DNA of 64,000 nt from JADZAI01 sp964390465 (GTDB lineage Bacteria > Pseudomonadota > Alphaproteobacteria > Micropepsales > Micropepsaceae). Shown here piece after piece: positions 23,521-32,254 of the stretch (its first letter is position 1; the number at the start of each line of letters is the position of its first letter). The notes beneath the pieces are model-generated. The model ran no database searches and had not been told where the DNA came from. It saw only the letters and a list, made by a program, of their open reading frames with translations. Location: contig CAYMIJ010000001.1 in assembly GCA_964390465.1 (NCBI GenBank), positions 310,001 through 374,000 on the forward strand, read 5' to 3'. The translations under genes and the position numbers were made by a program.

Positions 23521-24650
23521 GCATGTCACGCATAAAGAACCTTCCATCTTCGTGGCTGTGGGCCGGAGGCATCCTACTCGCCTGCATCATCTGGGTGGCG
23601 AGCGGCGCCTTGTTCGGCAATGGACATTCGGAAGCTGCTGAAAACAAACCTCTCACCGACACCGCCAATGCCGCACTGGCGCAGGTGCGTGTGCAGGTCA
23701 TGACCAATACACCACATGCGGCAGAGCTGACCCTGCGTGGGCGCACGGAAGCTGAACTGAAGGTCCTGCTGAAATCGGAAACCGCCGGACGTGTCAGCGC
23801 GGTGCCCACAGGCAAGGGCCAACCGGTGAAAGCCGGCGACGTCATCTGCCAGCTGGACGTTGGTGCACGTCAGGCGCAGCTTGATCAGGCACGCGCCCGC
23901 CTGCGTCAGACCAAGCTGGAATATGATGCAGCCATCGAGCTTTCGCGCAAGGGCCATCGTTCTGAAACACAGGTCGCCGCCGCCAAGGCCACCTACGAAG
24001 GCGCGGAAGCTGGCGCACGCGCCGCTGAGGACGAGCTGCGCAAAACAGGTATCGCTGCACCCTTCGACGGCATCGTTGACAATCGCATGGTGCAGGTCGG
24101 CGACTATATGACACCGGGCACGCCATGCGCCTGGGTGGTTGGCGCAGATCCATTCCATGTTGTTGGTGCTGTTTCGGAATCACAGATCCGCCATGTGCAG
24201 CCCGGCACGCTTGGCAGCGCAGCGCTGATCACGGGCGAAACCGTGGACGGTAAGGTGACCTTCCTTGCCAGCGCGGCAGACCCGGCCACGCGCACCTTCC
24301 GCATTGAAATGACCGTACCCAATCCGGGCGGCACGCTGCGCGATGGTGTCACGGCCGATATCCGTATTCACTCAAATGCCGTGCCTGCCATGCGCGTTTC
24401 GCCAGCCATCCTTTCGCTCGACGAACAAAACCGCGTTGGCGTGAAAACGGTTGATGCTGGCAGTGTTGTGCGCTTCGTGCCCGTTGCCATCATTGCTGAT
24501 GACAAGGACGGCATGTGGATTTCTGGAATCCCTGACAATGCACAGGTCATCATCGTCGGCCAAGATTACGTCAAAGACGGTGAATCGGTAATGCCAGTGG
24601 TGGAAAACCCTTCAACTGCAGCGGCCGCTCCGACCGCTGCGACGAACTGA
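23517..24650 (+). CDS. RND efflux periplasmic adaptor (membrane fusion protein)
   Basis: A 377-residue HlyD/AcrA-type adaptor. One hydrophobic segment near residues 10-30 anchors it in the inner membrane or acts as a signal. The lipoyl halves are visible (GRVSAVPTGKGQPVKAGDVICQLD before the helical hairpin, and RKTGIAAPFDGIVDNRMVQVGDYM-like residues after it; key parts are GKGQPVKAGD and APFDGIV). A coiled-coil hairpin lies between (QLDQARARLRQTKLEYDAA). It links the pump 7 nt downstream to an outer-membrane channel. No TolC-family gene lies in the operon, so a channel encoded elsewhere must be shared. The gene is coupled to padR by a 4-nt overlap. Confidence 0.92.
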   Translation: MSMSRIKNLPSSWLWAGGILLACIIWVASGALFGNGHSEAAENKPLTDTANAALAQVRVQVMTNTPHAAELTLRGRTEAELKVLLKSETAGRVSAVPTGKGQPVKAGDVICQLDVGARQAQLDQARARLRQTKLEYDAAIELSRKGHRSETQVAAAKATYEGAEAGARAAEDELRKTGIAAPFDGIVDNRMVQVGDYMTPGTPCAWVVGADPFHVVGAVSESQIRHVQPGTLGSAALITGETVDGKVTFLASAADPATRTFRIEMTVPNPGGTLRDGVTADIRIHSNAVPAMRVSPAILSLDEQNRVGVKTVDAGSVVRFVPVAIIADDKDGMWISGIPDNAQVIIVGQDYVKDGESVMPVVENPSTAAAAPTAATN

Positions 24651-24657
24651 GGCGCCC

Positions 24658-27600
24658 ATGTCAGGCATCGTTTCATGGGCGATCCACAATACCCGGCTGG
24701 TCTATGCCCTGATCGCCGCAACGCTGTTGATCGGCTTCATGGCTTTCGTGTCCATTCCACGCGAAGCCCAGCCGGACATCGACATGCCCTTTGTCAACAT
24801 CACGGTGATCCACCCCGGCATCAGCCCGGAGGATGGCGAGCGCCTTCTGGTCAAGCCGATGGAGACCCAGCTCAAGACCATTGAAGGGCTCAAGAAGATC
24901 ACCTCCACCACCGTCACGGGTGTCGCCAATATCGGACTTGAGTTTGACATCAACGCCGACAACGAAAAGGCCATTCGTCAGGTACGCGAAAAGGTGGACA
25001 TGGCGAAAGCCGAGCTGCCCACGGACACCAAGGAGCCGATCGTTCAGGAAGTCTCGACCTCGCTCAATCCGTCACTGACCATTGTGCTTTCAGGTGATGT
25101 ACCTGACCGTGTCCTGTTCAAGCTTGCCGAGAACCTTCAGGACAAGCTTGAAACACTCCCCACGGTGCTGTCAGCAGACGTGTCCGGCACACGCAGCGAC
25201 TTGCTGGAGATTGTCGTCGATCCTGCCAAGCTCGAAAGCTATGGCGTGTCACTGACACAGTTCTATCAGACGCTCACGCGCAACAACCAGCTCGTGCCTG
25301 CAGGTTCACTCGACACAGGTCATGGCCGCTTTGCGATAAAAGTGCCGGGCCTCATTGAAACCCGCAGCGATGTGCTGAGCCTGCCCATCAAGGAAGTTGA
25401 CGGCACCGTTGTCACACTGGGCGATGTCGCCGAGATTCATCGAACCTTTGTGGATGCGGATCGCTATGCACGCTTTAACGGCAAGCCATCGGTCGCGCTG
25501 AATGTGGTGAAGCGCACCGGCACCAACATTCTGGAAACCATTCACGCCGCCAAGAAGATGACGGAGGAAGAAGTCGCCAAGTGGCCGCCGGGTGTCGTCG
25601 TCGATTTCACCGGCGATATGTCGATCAGAATCGGGCGCACCATCAACAGTCTCACCCAGTCGGTCATACTGGCTGTGGTGCTGGTGATGATTGTCGTGGT
25701 TGCTGCGCTCGGCCCACGTTCAGGCGCGCTGGTCGGGTTCGCCATTCCGACCTCGTTCATTCTGGGCATCGCGTTCTTGTATTTCAGCGGTCTGACGCTG
25801 AACAACATGGTGATGTTCGGTCTCATCCTGTCAGTCGGCATGCTGGTCGATGGCGCAATCATCGTGGTGGAGTTTGCTGACCGCAAAATGGCGGAAGGTC
25901 TGCCGCCGCGCGAAGCCTATCTCATCGGCGCGACGCGCATGTTCTGGCCCGTGGTCTCATCAGCGGCTGCCACCATTGCCGCCTTCACGCCCATGCTGTT
26001 CTGGCCCGGCATCGCGGGCAAGTTCATGAGCTACTTCCCGATCACGCTCATCGCCGTGCTGGTGGCCTCCACCGTCGTGGCCATGGTGTTTCTGCCTGTC
26101 ATCGGCGCAAAGTTCGGACGACACCCGCCCGGCGGCGAAGAAGCCCTGAAAGCTGTGGCGGCGTCGGAAGCCGGCAATATCGACAAGATCCCGGGCCTGA
26201 CGGGCACCTATGCACGTTTCATCGAACGGCGCATCCACCGCCCCGGTTGGGTCATTCTGGGCGCCATCGCATCGCTTGTCGTAGTCTATACGACCTTCAT
26301 GTTTCTCAACAAAGGCACCGAGTTCTTCGTCGAATCCGACCCTGAGTTCGTGAACGTGTTTGTCTCGGCGCGCGGCAATCTGTCGGCGCAGGAAAAACGC
26401 AACCTCTCCACAGAGGTTGAACGCCGCATCCTCACAGTGGATGGATTGAAAGGCGTTTTCACCACCACAGGCCTTCAGGGCGGCGGCTTTCAGCAGCTTC
26501 CTGAAGATATTGTCGGCAACATCGGCGTCGAGTTTCTTGCATGGGGAGAGCGCAAGCCGGGAGGTCAGATTGTCGCCGATATAGAAAAGGCCATCGGCGA
26601 GCTGCCGGGACTCAAGGTAGAGCTGCGCCAGCAGGTTAATGGGCCAGTGCGCGGCAAGGACATCGACGTAGAGCTGCGCTCGAACGAACCAGAGGCGCTG
26701 GATGATGCCGTCCACAAACTGCGCGCCTTCATGGCGCAGCAACCGGGGCTGACGGATGTGGATGATTCACGCCCCCTGCCGGGCATTGAATGGGCGATCC
26801 ATGTCGATCGCGCCCGCGCCGGTGAATATGGCGCAAGCGTCGCTGACGTCGGCGCCGTGGTGCAGCTCGTCACGACGGGCATGAAGATCGGTGACTATCG
26901 GCCCAACGATGCAACCGATGAAGTCGACATCCGTGTGCGCTTCCCGCTCGACCAGCGCTCCATCGCTGCACTCAGTGATCTGCGTGTGCCCACGGCGCGA
27001 GGTATGGTGCCGATCACCAGTTTCATCACGCTCTCCCCTCAGGCTCAGGTGAACAAGATCGTCAATGTCGATGGCAAGCGCGTATTGCGCGTGATGGCCA
27101 ACGCCGCTGACAACACAACGCCGGGTGCAGAAGTTCAGCTCATCAAGAAATGGGTCTCTACAGCCACCCTTGATCCGCGCGTTGAGGTGAAATTCCGTGG
27201 TTCCGACGAACAGGAACAGGAAACCGCCAGCTTCCTCGGTCAGGCCGCCATCGCCACCATGCTGCTGATTGGTGCGATCATGCTGCTTCAGTTCAATTCC
27301 TACTGGCACATGGTGATCGTGCTGTCGGCCGTGGTGTTCTCAACGGTCGGCGTGCTGCTCGGGATCATGATCATGGGCCAGAAGTTCTCGCTCATCATGA
27401 CGGGCACGGGCATCGTCGCGCTGGCTGGCATTATCGTGAACAACAACATCGTGTTCGTGGATACCTTCCAGCATCTGCGCCGTCAGGGCATGGATGTATA
27501 TGAGGCCGCCACCCGAACAGCCGCTCAGCGTCTGCGCCCCGTTCTGTTGACCAAGGTCACGGCGATTGCGGGCCTGCTGCCGATGATGTTCGCATTCGAA

Positions 27601-27849
27601 GTGGATTTCGGTGCCCGCGCCGTGCACATTGGCGGGCCGGACGCCGCGCCCTGGGTGCCGATGTCTACAGCAATCGTCTGGGGCCTTCTGTTCGCCAGCC
27701 TGCTGACCCTGCTGGTCACGCCCTGCATGCTGGCGTTGCCCCAGGTGATGCGCGAACGCTCATCCATCGTGAAGTTCTTCCGCTGGCTGAAACTGAGAAT
27801 AACGGGAGGTCGCAAGGACCACACACCACAGCCTCACGCCGCTGAATAA
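24658..27849 (+). CDS. RND efflux transporter permease (HAE family)
   Basis: A 1063-residue inner-membrane pump with the two-fold repeat of the AcrB family: a first helix at about 13-31, a large periplasmic loop (about 35-330), helices to about 480, a central helix near 550, a second periplasmic loop and final helices. The TM4 motif is GMLVDGAIIVVEF, so the second of the paired aspartates of AcrB (Asp408) is Gly399 here (25852-25854). The TM10 lysine region reads IIVNNNIVFVD (Asn928-930, 27439-27447), with no AcrB-type Lys940. The proton relay therefore differs from that of AcrB. Substrates cannot be named. It ends the padR operon, just before a terminator. Confidence 0.93.
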   Translation: MSGIVSWAIHNTRLVYALIAATLLIGFMAFVSIPREAQPDIDMPFVNITVIHPGISPEDGERLLVKPMETQLKTIEGLKKITSTTVTGVANIGLEFDINADNEKAIRQVREKVDMAKAELPTDTKEPIVQEVSTSLNPSLTIVLSGDVPDRVLFKLAENLQDKLETLPTVLSADVSGTRSDLLEIVVDPAKLESYGVSLTQFYQTLTRNNQLVPAGSLDTGHGRFAIKVPGLIETRSDVLSLPIKEVDGTVVTLGDVAEIHRTFVDADRYARFNGKPSVALNVVKRTGTNILETIHAAKKMTEEEVAKWPPGVVVDFTGDMSIRIGRTINSLTQSVILAVVLVMIVVVAALGPRSGALVGFAIPTSFILGIAFLYFSGLTLNNMVMFGLILSVGMLVDGAIIVVEFADRKMAEGLPPREAYLIGATRMFWPVVSSAAATIAAFTPMLFWPGIAGKFMSYFPITLIAVLVASTVVAMVFLPVIGAKFGRHPPGGEEALKAVAASEAGNIDKIPGLTGTYARFIERRIHRPGWVILGAIASLVVVYTTFMFLNKGTEFFVESDPEFVNVFVSARGNLSAQEKRNLSTEVERRILTVDGLKGVFTTTGLQGGGFQQLPEDIVGNIGVEFLAWGERKPGGQIVADIEKAIGELPGLKVELRQQVNGPVRGKDIDVELRSNEPEALDDAVHKLRAFMAQQPGLTDVDDSRPLPGIEWAIHVDRARAGEYGASVADVGAVVQLVTTGMKIGDYRPNDATDEVDIRVRFPLDQRSIAALSDLRVPTARGMVPITSFITLSPQAQVNKIVNVDGKRVLRVMANAADNTTPGAEVQLIKKWVSTATLDPRVEVKFRGSDEQEQETASFLGQAAIATMLLIGAIMLLQFNSYWHMVIVLSAVVFSTVGVLLGIMIMGQKFSLIMTGTGIVALAGIIVNNNIVFVDTFQHLRRQGMDVYEAATRTAAQRLRPVLLTKVTAIAGLLPMMFAFEVDFGARAVHIGGPDAAPWVPMSTAIVWGLLFASLLTLLVTPCMLALPQVMRERSSIVKFFRWLKLRITGGRKDHTPQPHAAE

Positions 27850-27856
27850 AAAGATA

Positions 27857-27880
27857 GAAGCCCCGCCTGCGCGGGGCTTC
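27857..27880. terminator. Rho-independent terminator (RND operon / OMP gene)
   Basis: GAAGCCCCGC and GCGGGGCTTC form a perfect 10-bp stem with the 4-nt loop CTGC, followed by CTTATC on the plus strand and by A/T-rich sequence on the other side. It lies between the stop of the RND permease (27849) and that of the convergent outer-membrane protein gene (27900), and may serve both. Confidence 0.85.
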
Positions 27881-27899
27881 CTTATCGTCAGTGGAACGC

Positions 27900-28460
27900 T
27901 CAGAAGTTCACGCGCACGCCCGCTGATACCACATTGGCCTTGTAGTCCCACTTGGTGAGGCCGTCTTTTGCCTCGTTGGCATCGCGGAAGCGGTATTCAC
28001 CAAACAATTCGACCTTCTCGTTGATGGCGACGCGCGCACCAGCCATCGCCTGCCATGTGAAGGCCCAGTCCTTCCGATCAAAGGCTGCCGTATGATAGCC
28101 GAGCTTCGAGTAACCGATGCCCGCGCCGACATACGGCTTGAAGGCTGATCCTGTCTCGAACGTGTAAATACCGTTGACCATCAGACCGAGTGACGAAATA
28201 TCCGCTGCAGGTGCAACGGTCTTGTAGCCAGAGCGATCATAGAAAAGTTCGCCCTCAAGCGCGAAATTCGGTGTCAGATTCCATCCAAGCGCCGCACCCA
28301 GATTATATCCGGTATCCGTTTGGCGTTTGACGCCGTTCAAGCTGAGATCTGGCGACCAGTTCGCCCCACCAAAAAGCTTGAGATACATTTTGGGTTCTTC
28401 GGCTTGCGCCGCTCCCGTCATCGCAGCCATCAATACAAAGCCTGCAAACAAACTCTTCAT
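27900..28460 (-). CDS. Small outer-membrane beta-barrel protein (OMP_b-brl / OmpA-like barrel)
   Basis: A 186-residue protein with a Sec signal peptide (MKSLFAGFVLMAAMTGAAQA) and a mature part of alternating aromatic and hydrophobic strands. FKPYVGAGIGYSKLG, GARVAINEKVELFGEYRFRD and the C-terminal AGVRVNF with terminal Phe are typical of eight-stranded outer-membrane barrels of the Omp25/opacity type common in alphaproteobacteria. A good AGGAGA ribosome binding site precedes the ATG. It has no TolC features and is on the opposite strand to the RND operon, so it is not the missing pump channel. The 276 nt upstream, to the acetyltransferase gene, hold nothing I can recognise beyond its promoter region. 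Confidence 0.88.
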   Translation of the reverse strand: MKSLFAGFVLMAAMTGAAQAEEPKMYLKLFGGANWSPDLSLNGVKRQTDTGYNLGAALGWNLTPNFALEGELFYDRSGYKTVAPAADISSLGLMVNGIYTFETGSAFKPYVGAGIGYSKLGYHTAAFDRKDWAFTWQAMAGARVAINEKVELFGEYRFRDANEAKDGLTKWDYKANVVSAGVRVNF

Positions 28461-28736
28461 TACTGTTTCTCCTGATGATGCAGTCTGGCCGCCTCACACC
28501 TGCTCGTGATCACGCCAGACGGAGATCAACTGGCGCGCGGGCTCTGAATTGCAGATGAATGAGTCTATTGCGCTGTGAAGTCGTGACGTATCGCAAACCC
28601 AGAAAAATAAAGGGTTTCGGCGCGACATATGCGTTTGCTCTAGAATCTCATTTCCGAAGTTTAATAAGGCCGCCACATATCGCGGCATGTACCGTGACGG
28701 GCGCTACAATGTGACAGGTGCGATAAAGCCGGTCGC

Positions 28737-29219
28737 TCAGGTCAGTGTGTGTCTGTAAATATTCTGTTGTTCTGCTCCAGCAGGTTTCAGGAACCCCAGG
28801 TGACGCCAGAACAAAATAGCCGCTGCATTCAGCGGGTCGATTTCAAGTTCGATCTGCCGCGCACCGGCAGATGAAAGCCGCAGTGCAAGCTGCTCGAAAA
28901 ATGCTGAACCAAGGCCAGCACGGCGATAGCGTGGATCGACGATCAGCAGTTCAATGAAGCAGGCATCCTCGACCGGCGCGCCAAGCCGTATGTCCATAAA
29001 CGCGCGCAACACGCGCATGTCATCATAAGCACCAAGTCGGATGGATGTTGCATCAGGTGAGTGTGCAGGCGGCGCATGACGTCGCACACCGGGCGCGTGT
29101 TTCACCAGTTCATCGACCGACCCGGACTCATCCGGCGCGACAGGACGCACGCGAAAATGGCGGGCCTCAGTCGGACTAGGCAAGTCAATCGTAAAGCGCA
29201 GATCGCTGATGTCGGTCAT
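28737..29219 (-). CDS. GNAT family N-acetyltransferase
   Basis: A 160-residue acetyltransferase of the GNAT fold. The acetyl-CoA-binding motif A is visible as IELLIVDPRYRRAGLGSAFF (R/Q-x-x-G-x-G/A type loop RRAGLG), followed by IELEIDPLNAAAILFWRHLGF, the usual motif B region with the N-AA-xx-FW-x-xx-GF pattern. The first 60 residues are unlike GNAT and carry a His/Pro-rich stretch (RRHAPPAHSPD). The acceptor substrate is unknown. It lies upstream of the acyl-CoA dehydrogenase pair on the opposite direction of reading order: it ends the minus-strand run that begins at 31662. Confidence 0.85.
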   Translation of the reverse strand: MTDISDLRFTIDLPSPTEARHFRVRPVAPDESGSVDELVKHAPGVRRHAPPAHSPDATSIRLGAYDDMRVLRAFMDIRLGAPVEDACFIELLIVDPRYRRAGLGSAFFEQLALRLSSAGARQIELEIDPLNAAAILFWRHLGFLKPAGAEQQNIYRHTLT

Positions 29220-29274
29220 GAGGACGGAAGGGGTAGCATGATTCTACACGCTCCCCCGCAACCCCTCCGGCGTG

Positions 29275-30513
29275 CTATCGCCCGGTCGGGGCGTCCTTGA
29301 AGGGCAGATCCTTGTCGACGCGGATGTCGCCCGGCAGGCCCAGCACGCGTTCGGCGATAATGTTCTTCAGGATCTCATCCGTGCCACCCGCGATGCGCAG
29401 ACCCGGCGCCCACATATAGGCCTGCTGGAAGGCGGCTTCCTGCGGTGCTGTGGCCGAAGCGTTCACCACGCCCGCTTCGCCGATCAGGTCGATGCCATAG
29501 CCGGTGACATCCTGAAGCTTCGGCGCGGAAACAATCTTGCCGATCGAGGCTTCCGGCCCCGGCTGCTGACCGCGCGAAAGCGCCGTCATGGTGCGATAGG
29601 TCGTGTATTTGAGGCCCTGCGTGCGGACATAGGTATCGGCGATCTTCTCGCGCACCGACGCATTGCGGATGGCGGGACCATCCTCAAGCTCGGTGCTGCG
29701 GGCGAGTTCCAGCAACTCCTTGTAATCGGGGCCGCTGCCGCCTGCCCCGCCGCCGACCGAAAGGCGTTCGTGCATCAGGGTTGTCAGCGCGACCTTCCAG
29801 CCATCACCCACGGCGCCCAGACGCTGGCTATCCTTCACCCGCAGATTGGTGAAATAAACCTCGTTGAAATTGGCACCGCCATTGATCTGCTTGATCGGCT
29901 TCACCGTCACAGCCGGGTCTTTCATGTCGATGTAAAACATGGTGAGACCCTTATGCTTTGGCACGCTCGGGTCGGTGCGGGTCAACAGAATACCAAAGTC
30001 GCAATAATGCGCGCCCGAGGTCCACACCTTCTGGCCATTGATCACCCAGTCATCGCCATCACGCTCGGCGCGCGTGCGCAAGCCCGCGACATCTGAACCG
30101 GCTGCCGGTTCAGAGAAGAGCTGACACCACACTTCCTCGCCATAGAGCGCGGGCTTTACATAGCGTTTCAGGTCTTCCGGCTTGCCATAGGTCATGAGCG
30201 TCGGAATGCACATGCCCAGGCCAATATCGAAGAACCCTGTGGGTACATCGAATTTGCCTTCTTCCTGATTGTAGATGACCTGATGAATTGGCGTGCCACC
30301 GCGCCCGCCAACCTCCTTCGGCCAGGTGATCTTGGCATAACCGACAGCAGCACGCTTGGCCTGCCAGTCCTTGGCGCGTTTCAGCGCTTCAGCCTCGGTC
30401 CATCGGGTGCGGTTGAAGGCTGCGGCCTCGCCCTTGGGCTTGGCATTGGCTTCCAGCCAGCTGCGCACTTCAGAACGGAAGGCGGCTTCTTCGGGTGTGT
30501 CGTTGAAGTCCAT
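29275..30513 (-). CDS. Acyl-CoA dehydrogenase (FadE-like, large-subunit type)
   Basis: A 412-residue acyl-CoA dehydrogenase. MDFNDTPEEAAFRSEVRSWL at the start and CQLFSEPAAGSDVAGLRTRA with WVINGQKVWTSGAHYCDFG in the middle are typical of the actinobacterial/alphaproteobacterial pairs often seen in steroid, isoprenoid or branched-acyl degradation. The C-terminal AGGTDEILKNIIAERVLGLP block is intact. In this subgroup two unlike proteins can form an alpha2beta2 enzyme; the second acyl-CoA dehydrogenase gene directly upstream (24-nt gap, same strand) is the obvious partner. Electron acceptor would be electron-transfer flavoprotein. Substrate is not readable from the sequence. Confidence 0.92.
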   Translation of the reverse strand: MDFNDTPEEAAFRSEVRSWLEANAKPKGEAAAFNRTRWTEAEALKRAKDWQAKRAAVGYAKITWPKEVGGRGGTPIHQVIYNQEEGKFDVPTGFFDIGLGMCIPTLMTYGKPEDLKRYVKPALYGEEVWCQLFSEPAAGSDVAGLRTRAERDGDDWVINGQKVWTSGAHYCDFGILLTRTDPSVPKHKGLTMFYIDMKDPAVTVKPIKQINGGANFNEVYFTNLRVKDSQRLGAVGDGWKVALTTLMHERLSVGGGAGGSGPDYKELLELARSTELEDGPAIRNASVREKIADTYVRTQGLKYTTYRTMTALSRGQQPGPEASIGKIVSAPKLQDVTGYGIDLIGEAGVVNASATAPQEAAFQQAYMWAPGLRIAGGTDEILKNIIAERVLGLPGDIRVDKDLPFKDAPTGR

Positions 30514-30537
30514 GATAATTTCTCCGTATGCTGACGA

Positions 30538-31662
30538 TTACGCCGCGTTCTTGCGTTCAAGCTGCTGCACCAGTCGTTCCTTCCACACCCGCGCCGGGCC
30601 GAGGGCGAGGCCATCGGATTTCGCGCGGCGGAAGAAAAGCTGACAGTCCAGCTCCCATGTGAAGCCCATGCCGCCATGCGTCTGGATGTTTTCCTTCGAG
30701 GCGAAGTCATAGGCATGGGTGGCTGAAATGCGTGCGCCGGCTGCCGCTTCGGCCAGTTCCGGCGCGCCGGTGGAAAGCGCCCAGGCACCGTAATATGCAT
30801 TCGAGCGGGCGATCTCGGTATTCACATACATATCGGCCAGCTTGTGCTTGATCGCCTGGAACGAGGCGATCTGACGACCGAAGGCATAGCGGTTGAGCGC
30901 GTAGTCCTTGGCCATGGCGAGGCAGGCATCGGCACCGCCAACCTGCTCGAAGGCCATCAGCACCGCTGCGCGATTCTGGATCTGCTTGGTCAGCGCCCAG
31001 CCCTCGCCGGTCGCGCCCAGTGCTTCGGCCGGTGCACCACTGAAGGTAATCGTGGCCTGCCCGCGTGTCGGGTCCATCGAGCTGATCGCTTCGCGCGTAA
31101 CGCCTGTGCCTGTCAGATCGACGATGGCAAGAGACAGCGACCGCTCGCCGTCATCGCCGGTGCGCGCCAGCACGATGGCGAAGTCTGCTGCCATGCCATC
31201 GGCAACCGGCATCTTCGTGCCATCAAGCTTGCCGCCTTTCAGTGTGGCGCGGATGGTGCGCGGCGATGGCGCGTGCGGGCCTTCAGCGATAGCGAAGGTG
31301 CCAATCCGTTCACCGGCTGCGAGCTTTGGCAGATACTTCGCCTTCTGCTCATCTGAACCGGCGACGATCAGCGCTTCGGTCGCCATATAAACGGACGAGG
31401 CAAAGGGGATCGGCGCAACCGCGCGCCCCAGTTCTTCGGCAATCACGCATAATTCAAGATAGCCAAGTCCAAGCCCGCCAAATTCTTCCGGGATGGCTGT
31501 CGCCGTCCAGCCCATCTCGACGACGCCCTTCCACAGATCGCGGTCATAGATGTCGCCGCCTTCCAGAATATGGCGCACGGTTTTGGTTGTGCAGCGGTCG
31601 CGCAGAAAGCGCGCCGCCTGCTCGCGCAGCGCCTTCTGGTCGTCTGAAAAATCAAAGTTCAT
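30538..31662 (-). CDS. Acyl-CoA dehydrogenase (second of a pair)
   Basis: A 374-residue member of the acyl-CoA dehydrogenase family beginning MNFDFSDDQKALREQAARFL. I start at ATG 31662, preceded by GGGGGT; an in-frame GTG at 31674 would add four residues. The middle block that usually reads xxTEPxAGSD is replaced by FAIAEGPHAPSP, and the C-terminus has IQTHGGMGFTWELDCQLFFRRAK, a form seen in the small partner of heteromeric acyl-CoA dehydrogenases, where one subunit has lost part of the active site. It is transcribed first of the pair and diverges from the PAAR-like gene across an imperfect inverted repeat. Confidence 0.9.
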   Translation of the reverse strand: MNFDFSDDQKALREQAARFLRDRCTTKTVRHILEGGDIYDRDLWKGVVEMGWTATAIPEEFGGLGLGYLELCVIAEELGRAVAPIPFASSVYMATEALIVAGSDEQKAKYLPKLAAGERIGTFAIAEGPHAPSPRTIRATLKGGKLDGTKMPVADGMAADFAIVLARTGDDGERSLSLAIVDLTGTGVTREAISSMDPTRGQATITFSGAPAEALGATGEGWALTKQIQNRAAVLMAFEQVGGADACLAMAKDYALNRYAFGRQIASFQAIKHKLADMYVNTEIARSNAYYGAWALSTGAPELAEAAAGARISATHAYDFASKENIQTHGGMGFTWELDCQLFFRRAKSDGLALGPARVWKERLVQQLERKNAA

Positions 31663-31710
31663 GTGAACCCCCACGTGTCGGATTTCTGTGGCAATATGGG
31701 TAGCGCAGAT

Positions 31711-31747
31711 AACGTAAACTGCAAGACAGATGGCTTGACGCTACGTT
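31711..31747. promoter_or_regulatory. Imperfect inverted repeat in a divergent promoter
   Basis: AACGTA (31711-31716) and TACGTT (31742-31747) are perfect arms, and inside them CAAG (31722-31725) pairs with CTTG (31734-31737). The element lies between the divergent acyl-CoA dehydrogenase (start 31662) and PAAR-like (start 31792) genes. A TetR- or FadR-like operator for the acyl-CoA genes is possible; no regulator gene is adjacent. Confidence 0.4.
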
Positions 31748-31791
31748 TGCCTTGCCATTCTCTTGCCCAAACTTTCGGGGATACTGAAGCC

Positions 31792-32133
31792 ATGCGCACA
31801 CTTGTCATCATGGCTGTTACGGCCACAGCATTTACCGCCCTCGCTTCGGCGGAGGATAAGGCCGCCGACTGCCCCGGCTTCATCGTTGGTGGATCGGAAG
31901 ATGTGATGGCCGAGGGCAATCCAGCCGCCGTTGTTGGCACAGGTGTGTGTGTGATCGCGATCGAAGGCTCCGACAATGTGCAGATCAACGGACGCGGCGC
32001 GGTGCGCGTCGGCGATACCGTGAAATGTCTGAATGGCAAAACAGGCACAGTGGTTGGTGGCGCCACATCGGTCATCATCAATGGCAAGCCATTGGCCGGT
32101 GTCGGCGCGCAGGTGATCGGCTGCGAAGAGTAA
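31792..32133 (+). CDS. Secreted PAAR-like protein
   Basis: A 113-residue protein. The N-terminus MRTLVIMAVTATAFTALASA is a Sec signal peptide, and the mature part matches the PAAR repeat pattern: IEGSDNVQINGRGAVRVGD, then GGATSVIINGKPLAGVGAQV. PAAR proteins normally form the conical tip of type VI secretion spikes and carry no signal peptide. Three cysteines (in DCPGF, GTGVCVI and VKCLNG) plus a C-terminal IGCEE could form disulfides in the periplasm or bind metal. I choose ATG 31792 because it opens the signal peptide; the frame stays open upstream to 31663. No type VI genes are in the window, so its role is unknown. Confidence 0.75.
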   Translation: MRTLVIMAVTATAFTALASAEDKAADCPGFIVGGSEDVMAEGNPAAVVGTGVCVIAIEGSDNVQINGRGAVRVGDTVKCLNGKTGTVVGGATSVIINGKPLAGVGAQVIGCEE

Positions 32134-32254
32134 GATGGGGCCGGTTCAGCGCCTGTTGCGGTGACGATTTGTTAACTGATCCCACGTGCCCTTAACCACG
32201 CCTTAGCTTGGGGCACGGCACTCTAGCCCCCTACTCGCATCATGCAGGCGTCGT

